A DNA stretch of 64,000 bases from assembly GCA_043554545.1 (NCBI GenBank), contig CP121337.1, positions 3,286,001-3,350,000 on the forward strand. Direction: 5' to 3'. Shown here piece by piece: positions 52,595 to 61,002 of the stretch; within the stretch, counting starts at the first letter, position 1, and each line of letters begins with the position of its first letter. Source of the stretch: UBA7330 sp043554545. GTDB taxonomy: Bacteria; Bacteroidota; Bacteroidia; Cytophagales; Cyclobacteriaceae. A program made the translations under genes and the position numbers. The notes beneath the pieces were generated by a model that was not told the DNA's origin, ran no database searches, and worked only from the letters and a program-made list of their open reading frames with translations.

Positions 52595-52763
52595 TTTAGT
52601 GTAAACTTCAATAAATAGTTAACAACCGATTTATTCATTTTTCTCCAATAACCATTAACGGTAATTAATAGGAGTAGTGGCTGATTACTTGACAGTCTCC
52701 CTTCGAACCATGATAAAGCTAGTCATATGAAAGGATCGCCTACCAACCTGGGTTTTGCTGATT

Positions 52764-53402
52764 TCATTTTTTTAAAGACTTATACTTATCATGCAATCCT
52801 ATGCCTGATAGTATCATAGGCACAGACTTTTCTATCCTTGACACCCTTGTCTTTGCTTGTTTGGGTTGTGAAAAATAGAGGATATAACCCCGCTGCCTTC
52901 CTGGAGTTAGTGCTTCAAAAGCATTTTTCAAAAAATGGTCTTCTTCAAATTTCGCTGTTAATTCCTCTGGAATTGGCTCGGGGTTCTTTTTGAAGGTGAC
53001 TTTTAACCCGGAATTTTCTATTTCGATAGATTCAAAGATGTATGCTATTATATCACGCTTATTCTTATTGATTTCATCCGTGCTTTTAAACTTAAAAAGC
53101 CTTGCTGCCTGTGAATTAGGTCCAGGCTTTCCTAATAATTTCTTGTCGTCACTTAATAGGGACCCTTTGAAAAAGCTGATACAGCAATACTCCTTCAATG
53201 CACTCACCATGAGAATATTCTTCCTTTTAAAAGTGTAGCATGGAGCCCCCCATTTAGATTCCTCCGTCAACCCGCAGTCAAGAACCATTTCTCGCAACAG
53301 TTTCAACTCAGAAGTCCACGTATGAACTTTGCAATCTGCCGTTCCTCCCAACGGGCAACGTCCACAGCCTGCCAATAAGTAATTATCTACAGATTCATTC
53401 AT
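52764..53402 (-). CDS. DUF1801/YdeI-type protein
   Basis: Soluble 212-residue protein with a DUF1801-like fold (WTSELKLLREMVLDCGLTEE, then SKWGAPCYTFKRKNILMVSA and CCISFFKGSLLSD) and a YdeI/OmpD-associated tail (LTPGRQRGYILYFSQPKQAK, TRVSRIEKSVPMILSG). The N-terminus has several Cys (GCGRCPLGGTADCKVHTW), which is an unusual extension and could bind metal. Function of the family unknown. Confidence 0.8.
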   Translation of the reverse strand: MNESVDNYLLAGCGRCPLGGTADCKVHTWTSELKLLREMVLDCGLTEESKWGAPCYTFKRKNILMVSALKEYCCISFFKGSLLSDDKKLLGKPGPNSQAARLFKFKSTDEINKNKRDIIAYIFESIEIENSGLKVTFKKNPEPIPEELTAKFEEDHFLKNAFEALTPGRQRGYILYFSQPKQAKTRVSRIEKSVPMILSGIGLHDKYKSLKK

Positions 53403-53545
53403 TTCTTCAAATTATCACGACAACCACCCAGCGCGTGTACCCCCACAAGTTGTGGCTTTTACTAATGTAGTGAAACTGCTCAATCCCCACAACAGTGGTT
53501 GTGAGGCACTGAATTTTGCAGGAAAAAGCTGGTACGACAACACAT

Positions 53546-53899
53546 TCAACCTGTGTTTCTCAGCTGGTACATCAGCAAATATGAAATTCCCATGGTTAGC
53601 GCCAAACTGCCCAGGAAGATTGGCATTTGTAAGTATGAGAGTTTGGACAGTTCACCACTAGTTATGCCTATTAGGCTGACTTTTCCATAAAGTAGTTGTC
53701 CGGCAATCACTACTCTTATGATTCTTAGCGTTCGAAGGTTTATTTTGTAAAGTTTAGAAGCATTTGTACCTGAGACCGAAATAGGATAGTTGAGTAAATG
53801 AGGCATCCTATTTAAGAGGTATAATCCTACATATACAGCTGTCATTAAAATAGGAGCTAGCCAAATTAATTCCTTGTTACTGTAAATATTTGGGTTCAT
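53546..53899 (-). CDS. Small membrane protein, DUF1648-like C-terminal part
   Basis: A 117-residue protein with three hydrophobic segments. HLLNYPISVSGTNASKLYKI and LRIIRVVIAGQLLYGKVSLI recall the second part of Bacteroidetes DUF1648-type membrane proteins (NYPVxIT-x-ENA), but the first domain of those proteins is missing, so this could be a shortened relative. No partner gene. Confidence 0.5.
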   Translation of the reverse strand: MNPNIYSNKELIWLAPILMTAVYVGLYLLNRMPHLLNYPISVSGTNASKLYKINLRTLRIIRVVIAGQLLYGKVSLIGITSGELSKLSYLQMPIFLGSLALTMGISYLLMYQLRNTG

Positions 53900-54273
53900 C
53901 GGGTTTAACGTTTAACAGCGCAATACTTGATATCGTTGAGTGGATGATTTCGTAAAGGATATCGGAATTCATAGATATCAATTTACAACCCAAATTTGAC
54001 GTGGGTGATACCGCTCAAAATCCTACATAGCCTTTATGAATTATACATCTTTACATTAGTCCTTATTAGAAAAATCTAAATAATTAAATTAATGAGAGAA
54101 AGCAGGAGAACTAGCGCTCATACATAGGACTTTGTGCCCCGACATTGTGTTAGTCCTGCCTTCCTCTCTTTGTGTTGAACTATACCTTGATAGAATACTA
54201 GGGATCCTGACTGATGCCCTTATAAAGGTGGTAGTTGGTTCAACTTATTGTGTAACAAAACCTTCATTAAAGT

Positions 54274-55253
54274 TATGAAAATGAAATTATTGCAGGTATT
54301 GATGCAAGTAAATCAAGCCTGTCTGTCACTTTATTGAAGAAGGGGCAGATAAAAGAGCAGTATGACATCCCAAATGATTTATGTGGATATAAAAAACTAC
54401 TTAATTGTTATACCAGGGATGAATTACTTGTTTGTCTTGATGACTGTGGCAACTATCACATGCACTTTATCAAGTACCTCACAAGAAGGCGATATCGCTC
54501 TCATGTAGCCTCTGGGTTGCGGATCAAACGATCAGTAGGCCTTAAGCGAGGTAAGAGTGACAAACTTGATTCAGCGGTTATAGTTCGATATGCTTATTTA
54601 CATAAAGATGAACTTTCCTTCAAAGATCAGTATAATTAACTTTATCATCAATTAAAGCTACTGAGAAGACATAGGGAGGGTCTTTCGAAGCAACACTCAG
54701 TGATTAAGCGGAAGATAAAGGAATTAGAAGTCCTCAAAGGTGTTGTCGACACAAGCCTATTCAAGACAAGTTATGAACACCTGGCGAAGGTATTGTCAAA
54801 AGAATTAAAGGAAGTGGATCAGAAGATTGAGGACATGATTAACAGCAATATATCATTAAGTAAGCAGTATGATCTATTGTTAAGTGTTAGAGGCATAGGT
54901 AAGCGCTTGGCAGTAGGGATATGATCATCTATACTGAAGGGTTTAACAAGTTCTTCTCGTGGCGAAAATTTAGTTATTATGCTGGATTGGCTCCATTCCC
55001 CAATCAAAGTGGAACCAGTATTAGAGCGCGAACCAAGGTAAGTCCAATAGCCAATAAGGAATTAAAAGCGTTGTTAACAATGAGTGCTGTAAATATGCTA
55101 CGATACTCCAATGAATACCGTCGGTTTTATGACCGTAAAAAAGAAGAGTGAAAACACCATATGGTGGTGGTGAATGCTATACGAAATAAAATTGTCTCTA
55201 GGGCATTTTCAGTCATCAAACGACAAACACCTTATGTAGCGTTACAGAACTGA
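54274..55253 (+). pseudogene. Dead IS110-type transposase
   Basis: Decayed DEDD transposase of the IS110/IS1111 family. Pieces in order: GIDASKSSLSVTLLKKG (first catalytic Asp), VCLDDCGNYHMHFIKYL, GLKRGKSDKLDSAVIVRYAY (catalytic Asp pair), stop at 54637, then LLLSVRGIGKRLAVG, a frame change at about 54921, and FSYYAGLAPFPNQSGTSI (transposase_20 domain), a stop at 55149 where the family has Gly, and VVVNAIRNKIVSRAFSVIKR. No in-frame start exists at the 5' end either. At least four inactivating lesions, so not functional. Confidence 0.85.
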
Positions 55254-55320
55254 TCTTGAAATAATCCAGTCATTTGACTTGGATTTATAATAGAACACAT
55301 TGTTAGTCGCTGTGTTTTAT

Positions 55321-56175
55321 TTATAATTTTTCTGTAATCGCTTTTCTCCAAAAGTAAATACCAAAAACACAAGTAACAATTGCAAACATAATTCCGTTTT
55401 CGCCAAGCCAATATTCCGTTCCTTCATTCTTAATTGTTAATTCAGGCATTATTTTTTGAATATAAACATTACTTACTGCGTGAAATATTACAGCTGGCCA
55501 AAGACTTTTAGATTTAAAAGCGTAGTAGGTCATAATGAAAGACATAGAAATGATTACGATGAAGAATGTTATAAATTCTAATAGCATATTATTACTATAG
55601 TAAACAAGTAATGGCCAATGCCAAGCAGCCCAAATAAATCCACTAAAAATTGATACACCAGTAAATGAAAGTACCTTTCTCAATTCATAAATAAAAAAAC
55701 CTCTCCACCCAATTTCTTCTCCTAAAGTTGTTGCAGAAGCTCTTATTACTTCTACAGTACCTAATAAGGCAATTGCTATTATTGTTATTGCCGTTGGATT
55801 TAATGTGCCTATTCCAAACAAACCAAGATCCCCCCCCCAATTTGTTATTGCTTCACTATTAGTTAAACTTCCCAATCCGAAAATCCAGATTAATGCGTAA
55901 GTGACTATACCGTATAGGGCAGGAATGAAATAAGACCATCGGATATATTTCCAATTTCCCCAATTCCAATTTAGAGATGAAATCTTACGACCTTTTATTT
56001 TTAAGGTAATAAATGCAGCAATCGCAGGACACCACATTATAGCTCCAACATATATTCGTGATGGATATAAATTAACTATGGCATAATGAAAAGGTGAAGT
56101 AAGAAGAAGAACGATTGCAAGAAATAGAAAGATTGTTTTCCAAGTTTCTTTTCGTTCCGATAAATTTTCTGGCAT
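55321..56175 (-). CDS. CPBP-family intramembrane protease
   Basis: Membrane protein of 284 residues in the CAAX-protease/bacteriocin-processing family. Eight hydrophobic helices with the catalytic motifs TTLGEEIGWRGFFIYELR (EExxxR), FSGFIWAAWHWPLL (FxxxxWH) and PAVIFHAVSN (HxxxN). In bacteria such proteins process or give immunity to peptides; the substrate is unknown. A run of nine G in the coding strand at 55830-55838 (encoding WGGD) is a potential slippage site. Confidence 0.85.
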   Translation of the reverse strand: MPENLSERKETWKTIFLFLAIVLLLTSPFHYAIVNLYPSRIYVGAIMWCPAIAAFITLKIKGRKISSLNWNWGNWKYIRWSYFIPALYGIVTYALIWIFGLGSLTNSEAITNWGGDLGLFGIGTLNPTAITIIAIALLGTVEVIRASATTLGEEIGWRGFFIYELRKVLSFTGVSIFSGFIWAAWHWPLLVYYSNNMLLEFITFFIVIISMSFIMTYYAFKSKSLWPAVIFHAVSNVYIQKIMPELTIKNEGTEYWLGENGIMFAIVTCVFGIYFWRKAITEKL

Positions 56176-56231
56176 AAGGTTTTAATAATTGATTTGTAAA
56201 TGGAAGACGAAGAGATTATGGTTTTATTACA

Positions 56232-56495
56232 TTGTGCCTACGCCTGGATAGAGCGAGTGGGCCTCCCCAGACAATGAAAAACTAAACTAGCTAAATCTAC
56301 GGTGAGATGCAACGGGTAAAATCCTACTGAGCCTGCCTGCCGGCAAAGGCAGGTTTAGCAGATGAAGGCTCCTGACTGGTGCAATGGCAAAGGGAAACTA
56401 TCAGTTCCCAGAGTAAATTTAGTGGTGAGATTCCTGGAGAAGTGGCTATGAAATGCTTAAGGCCATTCGGCTCTATCCGATGTTGTGATCCGTTC
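56232..56495 (+). mobile_element. Possible 5' fragment of a group II intron
   Basis: The segment starts GTGCCTACGCC and contains ACGGTGAGATGCAACGGG, AAAGGGAAACTATCAGTTCC, GTGGTGAGATTCCTGGAG and AAGTGGCTATGAAATGC, strings that resemble domain I of bacterial group II introns as I remember them. No reverse transcriptase and no domain V/VI were found, so it would be a truncated fragment. It abuts the 3' end of the vapC gene. Also includes a partial palindrome (CCTGCCTGCCGGCAAAGG). Tentative. Confidence 0.35.
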
Positions 56496-56534
56496 CTATT
56501 TCGCCCAATTCGAGGTAGTCAGTTTTGAAATAGG

Positions 56535-56900
56535 TTAATAATGTTTTTGGTTGTTCGTTACCAGAGTCAGATCGTTATCGAGAGCAATTCCGGAAATTAG
56601 CAAATCAGCAGTTCCAATGGTTATTCCTTTTACCCTGAGTTCAGCGTAAATGTTCGCAGAAGTTCGAAGTGAAGGAGTTGAAAGTTTCTTGATCTCGCAT
56701 GTTGAGATGAATTCTTCAAACTCAACAATTTGTTTAGTGGCTCTCTTGAAAGTTAAGCCAGCCAGAATCTCAAAATAGGTTATCTCAGAAATAGTGATCT
56801 TGGGATGTTCTTCGAGGTAAAGTTCAAAGTTCTTGACCACTTTCTGATTACCTTTCAGGAAATACGATAGGATATCAGTGTCAACAAGTGATCGATTCAA
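56535..56900 (-). CDS. vapC: VapC-type PIN-domain toxin, shortened C-terminus
   Basis: Toxin RNase of the PIN family, 121 residues. SLVDTDILSYFLKGN has the first catalytic Asp, TISEITYFEILAGL the Glu, GTADLLISGIALDN the second acid pair, and LTLVTNNQKHY is the usual end of the core. A TAA follows at once, but the same frame continues PISKLTTSNWAK to a second stop at 56496, matching the normal VapC tail (I..L...NW). So a nonsense change has probably removed the last helix; activity is uncertain. It overlaps the antitoxin gene by four bases. Confidence 0.8.
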   Translation of the reverse strand: MNRSLVDTDILSYFLKGNQKVVKNFELYLEEHPKITISEITYFEILAGLTFKRATKQIVEFEEFISTCEIKKLSTPSLRTSANIYAELRVKGITIGTADLLISGIALDNDLTLVTNNQKHY

Positions 56901-57127
56901 AATTTCGGAATTCGTTCGTTGTTATCCACTCTCGATTTGTGAAGTTCAGTAGTTAGTTCATTCAATTCCAACCCCTTGAAAATTCCGCTAAATGACATAG
57001 GGGATTTCTCAGTATTGAGATGAGATTCTATATCGTTCAGGTAGGCGTCAAGGTTCCGGAGTTTGTCGTCCGAAAGCTTCTTGACCCTGTTAAGGATAAT
57101 ATTTCTGAGTTTCTCCCTTGTTGCCAT
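56897..57127 (-). CDS. Antitoxin of the VapBC pair
   Basis: A 76-residue protein encoded before and overlapping vapC (ATGA). The N-terminus REKLRNIILNRVKKLSDDKL is helical and the C-terminus charged (LTTELHKSRVDNNERI), as expected for a toxin-neutralising tail. The DNA-binding fold is not one I can name, so the antitoxin role rests mainly on position and size. Confidence 0.7.
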   Translation of the reverse strand: MATREKLRNIILNRVKKLSDDKLRNLDAYLNDIESHLNTEKSPMSFSGIFKGLELNELTTELHKSRVDNNERIPKF

Positions 57128-57169
57128 AGTACAAAGTTACCGAATTTCCGCCTAGAAGACCAATGCTTT

Positions 57170-57329
57170 GTCAATACCAGCCACGCAAAGAAGGCTACTA
57201 AATCCGCAATCGGTATCTATAACAATAAAAGATTACACCTATCTTTAAATCTTAAAACACCTGAACAAGTGTACAGGAAAACAGCTTAAAATCAATTTTT
57301 AACCTGTAGCCATTATTTAGGACGGGTCA
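57170..57329 (+). mobile_element. 3' end of an IS3-family element
   Basis: The plus strand encodes SAIGIYNNKRLHLSLNLKTP followed by EQVYRKTA and a stop, the conserved C-terminus of the IS3 orfB integrase (IxxYNxxRxHxxL, TPxxV). Forty bases on, ATTTAGGACGGGTCA (ending at 57329) looks like the right inverted repeat of IS3/IS150-type elements. The 5' part of the element is gone. It lies between the toxin-antitoxin genes and the end of hisB. Confidence 0.7.
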
Positions 57330-57460
57330 GAAGATTGCCAACAACTGAATAAGCGAAGTATTCCACTTATTCCTTATCAAATATACATGTTTAGTGCCAA
57401 AAAAAGGTCGCAGCAAGGTTATAAGGAGGTGATAAAACAGACAGTAAGCTTATTTATATC

Positions 57461-57476
57461 CGTATATATCCGATTA
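57461..57476. repeat. Half-site of the 32-bp palindrome
   Basis: CGTATATATCCGATTA, identical to half of the perfect palindrome at 47829-47860, followed by AATCCGGAT. The remainder of 57330-57550 holds no other feature that I can name. Confidence 0.45.
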
Positions 57477-57550
57477 AATCCGGATAGTGCTAGCCTTCAT
57501 TTTTTGCTGAGTAACAGCATTCATCCAAGGGATCCATCATGTTCAGCCCA

Positions 57551-58645
57551 TCACAACATTCCCTTCGTACTGGGAAGTTTGTCCATTTCATCCAGGTTTC
57601 GACCAACCGCCATTTTGATGGCTTTGGCAAAGGCTTTGAAGATGGCCTCTATCTTGTGGTGTTCGTTTTGTCCTTCGGCCTTGATGTTGAGGTTGCACTT
57701 CGCCGTATCAGAGAACGATTTGAAAAAATGATCAAACAGTTCGGTGGGCAACTCACCCACTTTTTCTCTTTTGAAATCTGCCTCCCACACGAGCCATGGG
57801 CGACCGCCAAAATCAATCGCTACCTGGGCTAATACATCATCCATGGGCAATAAAAACCCATACCGTTGAATCCCTTTCTTAGCACCCAATGCCTTTAGAA
57901 AAGCTTCTCCCAAAGCCAACGCCGTATCTTCTACTGTGTGGTGCTCATCAATTTGCAGGTCGCCATTTACCTTAATACTCAGATCAATTCCCCCGTGCTT
58001 ACCCAGCTGATCAAGCATGTGATCAAAAAAGGCAATCCCAGTATCCACCTGGGGTTTCCCCTCCCCATCCAGATTTAACTCGATGGCGATATCCGTTTCA
58101 TTCGTCTTCCGTTTTACCGCGGCCTTACGTGGTTTCAACACCAAAAACTCATAGATTTCCTTCCAGCTAAGCGTCGTTAAGGCAGCATTGGTCTTTTGCT
58201 CCTCCCAAATGTGAATCGCCTGGCAGCCCAGATTTTCTGCTAGCTGTACATCTGTGATTCGATCACCGATCACGAAAGAATTCTTAATGTCATAATCCCC
58301 ATTGAAATAGCCTTTTAGCATGCCAATGCCTGGCTTGCGGTTAGGATGATTGTCCTTCTCAAAATGCTCATCGATGTGAATGGCATCAAATTTTATCCCC
58401 TCGCTCTCCAGGGTTTGGATGATAAAATTTTGTACCGGCCAGAACTCCTCATCCGGAAAGGCTGCTGTGCCCAGCCCGTCCTGGTTGGTAACCAAGGCAA
58501 AGTAGTAATCAGATTCTGCTCTGATTTTCCTCAGGTAATACAATACATCAGGCAGAAACTTGAGCTTGTCGATTCGCTCAATCTTTTCATCCTCAGTCTC
58601 AGAAATAATGGTGCCGTCCCGGTCTATAAAAAGTATTGGTCTCAT
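57551..58645 (-). CDS. hisB: Bifunctional histidinol-phosphatase / imidazoleglycerol-phosphate dehydratase
   Basis: Two steps of histidine biosynthesis in one 364-residue chain. The N-terminal HAD phosphatase has DRDGTII (Asp8 nucleophile, Asp10) and FVIGDRITDVQLAENLG; the C-terminal dehydratase from about residue 175 has FFDHMLDQLGKHGG and DEHHTVEDTALALG with the manganese-binding His, ending LPSTKGML as usual. Both halves are intact. It is the last his gene present: hisH, hisA, hisF and hisI, which often follow in Bacteroidetes, are absent and mobile-element debris lies beyond. Sixteen bases separate it from hisC. Confidence 0.96.
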   Translation of the reverse strand: MRPILFIDRDGTIISETEDEKIERIDKLKFLPDVLYYLRKIRAESDYYFALVTNQDGLGTAAFPDEEFWPVQNFIIQTLESEGIKFDAIHIDEHFEKDNHPNRKPGIGMLKGYFNGDYDIKNSFVIGDRITDVQLAENLGCQAIHIWEEQKTNAALTTLSWKEIYEFLVLKPRKAAVKRKTNETDIAIELNLDGEGKPQVDTGIAFFDHMLDQLGKHGGIDLSIKVNGDLQIDEHHTVEDTALALGEAFLKALGAKKGIQRYGFLLPMDDVLAQVAIDFGGRPWLVWEADFKREKVGELPTELFDHFFKSFSDTAKCNLNIKAEGQNEHHKIEAIFKAFAKAIKMAVGRNLDEMDKLPSTKGML

Positions 58646-58661
58646 GCTGTTACAAGATATA

Positions 58662-59714
58662 TCATCCTTTATAAAATTCTTTGATCAGCGCGATCAGTTT
58701 ATCATTTTCTGATGCTGTGCCAATCGTAACCCTTAGGCAATCTTCACAGTTAATTTGACTGCTTCGATCTCTGACAATCACTTTTCTTTTGATCAGGAAG
58801 TCAAAGATTGCTCTTGCTTTTTCAAACCTTACTAAAAGAAAGTTTGCATCGCTTGGAAAAACCGCTGCTACCTCCGGTATTTCCTCCAGGGCATTTTCAA
58901 CTCTCTTTCTTTCCAAAAGAATGGCATTAACTTCCTCCACCTTCTTTGAGTGATTTTCAATCGCCTCTATTGCCAGTGTTTGATTTGGCAAGCTCAGGTT
59001 ATATGGAGGTTTGATTTTATCGAGCAAGGAGATAATATATGGATTTCCCATGGCTGCCCCTACCCGGATACCTGCCATGCCCCACGCTTTGCTCATTGTT
59101 TGCAATACCACCAAATTCGGATACTTGCTCAGTTTGTTGGTCCAGCTCTTTTCATTAGAAAAATCAATGTAGGCTTCATCTAATACAACGATCCCTTGAA
59201 ACACTTCTAGTATCTCGGTGATGTCCTCCGAGTTGAGCAAATTTCCTGTGGGGTTATTCGGGGAGCAAATGAAAATCATCTTGGCCTGGCTATTGATCTC
59301 CTTTTTTACCGCCGGCACATCTATTTGGAAATCTTTGGTGAGCGGTACCTTAATCAGGCTAATGTTGTTGATGGCTGCACTAACTTCATACATCCCATAA
59401 GTTGGTGGCATGATGATGATTCGGTCTTTTTCCGGATCACAAAATAACCGGATCAATAAATCAATAGGCTCATCACTTCCATTTCCAAAAAAGACTTGCT
59501 CCGGTGACACCCCTTTGATCTTTGACCACCTCTTCTTGAGCTGACGGTGGTGAGGGTCCGGATATCGGTTGACTTGTGTCTCAGTAACTGAACCTATGGA
59601 GTTCTCATTGGCATCCAGGAATATACCTGTGTCACCCTCATATTCATCCCTTGCGGAAGAGTATGCTTTTAGCCCCTTTAGGTGACTTCTTACCAGGTTT
59701 TCCGGTGATCCCAT
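58662..59714 (-). CDS. hisC: Histidinol-phosphate aminotransferase
   Basis: PLP enzyme that aminates imidazole acetol phosphate. The 350-residue protein begins MGSPENLVRSHLKGLKAYSS (family start LVRxxxxxLKxYSSAR), holds LDANENSIG, FICSPNNPTGN, VVLDEAYIDF and the PLP lysine in TMSKAWGMAGIRVG. Its 5' end overlaps the 3' end of hisD by 71 bases in another frame, far more than the usual few bases. No Shine-Dalgarno-like site is obvious inside hisD. Confidence 0.95.
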   Translation of the reverse strand: MGSPENLVRSHLKGLKAYSSARDEYEGDTGIFLDANENSIGSVTETQVNRYPDPHHRQLKKRWSKIKGVSPEQVFFGNGSDEPIDLLIRLFCDPEKDRIIIMPPTYGMYEVSAAINNISLIKVPLTKDFQIDVPAVKKEINSQAKMIFICSPNNPTGNLLNSEDITEILEVFQGIVVLDEAYIDFSNEKSWTNKLSKYPNLVVLQTMSKAWGMAGIRVGAAMGNPYIISLLDKIKPPYNLSLPNQTLAIEAIENHSKKVEEVNAILLERKRVENALEEIPEVAAVFPSDANFLLVRFEKARAIFDFLIKRKVIVRDRSSQINCEDCLRVTIGTASENDKLIALIKEFYKG

Positions 59715-61002
59715 TTTCTCTTAATTTCTGTAATCTTATCGTAACTGCATTTTTATGTGCTTCTAACAACTCAGCTTCTGCCATCCGTTCGATGGTGGGA
59801 CCGAGATGCAACAAACCTTCTTCGCTGATTTTCTGGTAGGTGATATTCTTCACAAAACTATCCAAAGAAATGCCACTAAAGGCCTTCGCCCACCCATTGG
59901 TTGGAAGGGTGTGATTTGTACCAGATGCATAGTCTCCAGCTGATTCGGGGGTATATGCACCGATAAATACAGAACCAGCACTATTAACTTCTTCAGCCAA
60001 TTCCTCGGCATCCCGCGTGTTAATGATCAAATGCTCTGGTCCGTAGTAATTGATTGTTTCTATGATGGCCTGTCTATCTCCCAACACAATGATCGCGCTC
60101 TTTTCAAGGGCAGATTGAGCGATTGCTTTTCTGGCTAAAGCCGCTATCTGGTTAGCGATCTCTTTCTTAACTTCTTCTGCTTTTTCCATGCTGGTAGCAA
60201 TCAGCACTACCTGACTATCAATCCCGTGCTCTGCCTGTGACAATAGGTCTGATGCAGCAAATGAAGCATCCGCCGTATCGTCGATAACCACCATCACCTC
60301 AGAAGGTCCTGCAGGCATATCAATTGCTACAGTATCTCTGGCCACTCGTTGTTTGGCAACAGTTACATATTGATTTCCAGGACCAAATATCTTGTCTACC
60401 TTAGGAACACTCTCTGTACCGTATGCCATGGCTCCAATGGCCTGCGCCCCGCCCAACTTCAACACCCGGTTTATCCCAATGAGTTTTGCCGTGTATAGGA
60501 TCACTGGATTCGTTACCCCAAGTCGATCGGTCGGTGATGAAATAATAATCTCTTTACATCCTGCAATTTTGGCTGGAATACCCAGCATGAGTACTGTAGA
60601 AAAAAGAGGAGCTGTACCACCGGGCACATACAAACCTACCTTTTGAATAGGCACGGACCTTCTGCTGCATATCACCCCAGGCATTACCTCTAGAACCAAC
60701 CCCTCGTTTCTCTGAGCTTCATGAAACTTATAGATATTCTCGTAAGCAGTCTTTATGGCATCCTTAAGTGTCTGCCCAACCTCTTTCTCCGCTTTTTCAA
60801 ACTCTTGCTCAGAGACCCACAAATCGGTCAACTCTACGTGGTCATACTCAAGTGCAAACTTTCTTAAAGCCTTGTCTCCACCGCGTTTCACTTTTTGTAA
60901 TACCGGCTTGATCACCTTATCGATCTTTGCCAGATCGTAAGACGGTCGCTGAAGTATTTCTTTTAGTTTATCCTGATCCGGATTATTATAAACGGTGATC
61001 AT
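59644..61002 (-). CDS. hisD: Histidinol dehydrogenase
   Basis: Oxidises histidinol to histidine in two NAD-dependent steps. The 452 residues include the usual motifs: KVGLYVPGGTAPLFSTVLML, DMPAGPSEVMVVIDDT, YGPEHLIINT and AGDYASGTNHTLPTNGWA with the catalytic His. Family members normally end soon after HKNAVTIRLQKL; here about 24 further residues (NGITGKPGKKSPKG and on) are read through the start of hisC. The start codon overlaps the hisG stop by one base (TAATG). Confidence 0.96.
   Translation of the reverse strand: MITVYNNPDQDKLKEILQRPSYDLAKIDKVIKPVLQKVKRGGDKALRKFALEYDHVELTDLWVSEQEFEKAEKEVGQTLKDAIKTAYENIYKFHEAQRNEGLVLEVMPGVICSRRSVPIQKVGLYVPGGTAPLFSTVLMLGIPAKIAGCKEIIISSPTDRLGVTNPVILYTAKLIGINRVLKLGGAQAIGAMAYGTESVPKVDKIFGPGNQYVTVAKQRVARDTVAIDMPAGPSEVMVVIDDTADASFAASDLLSQAEHGIDSQVVLIATSMEKAEEVKKEIANQIAALARKAIAQSALEKSAIIVLGDRQAIIETINYYGPEHLIINTRDAEELAEEVNSAGSVFIGAYTPESAGDYASGTNHTLPTNGWAKAFSGISLDSFVKNITYQKISEEGLLHLGPTIERMAEAELLEAHKNAVTIRLQKLRENGITGKPGKKSPKGAKSILFRKG

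Noticed and set aside
52453..52638. Minus-strand frame beginning MNKSVVNYLL
   Set aside because: Its first residues resemble the start of the DUF1801-type gene (MNESVDNYLL), but the match ends at once and the frame overlaps the epimerase start; at most a tiny duplicated fragment.
53452..53661. Plus-strand frame opposite the small membrane protein
   Set aside because: Antisense to a better minus-strand frame with membrane helices and family resemblance.
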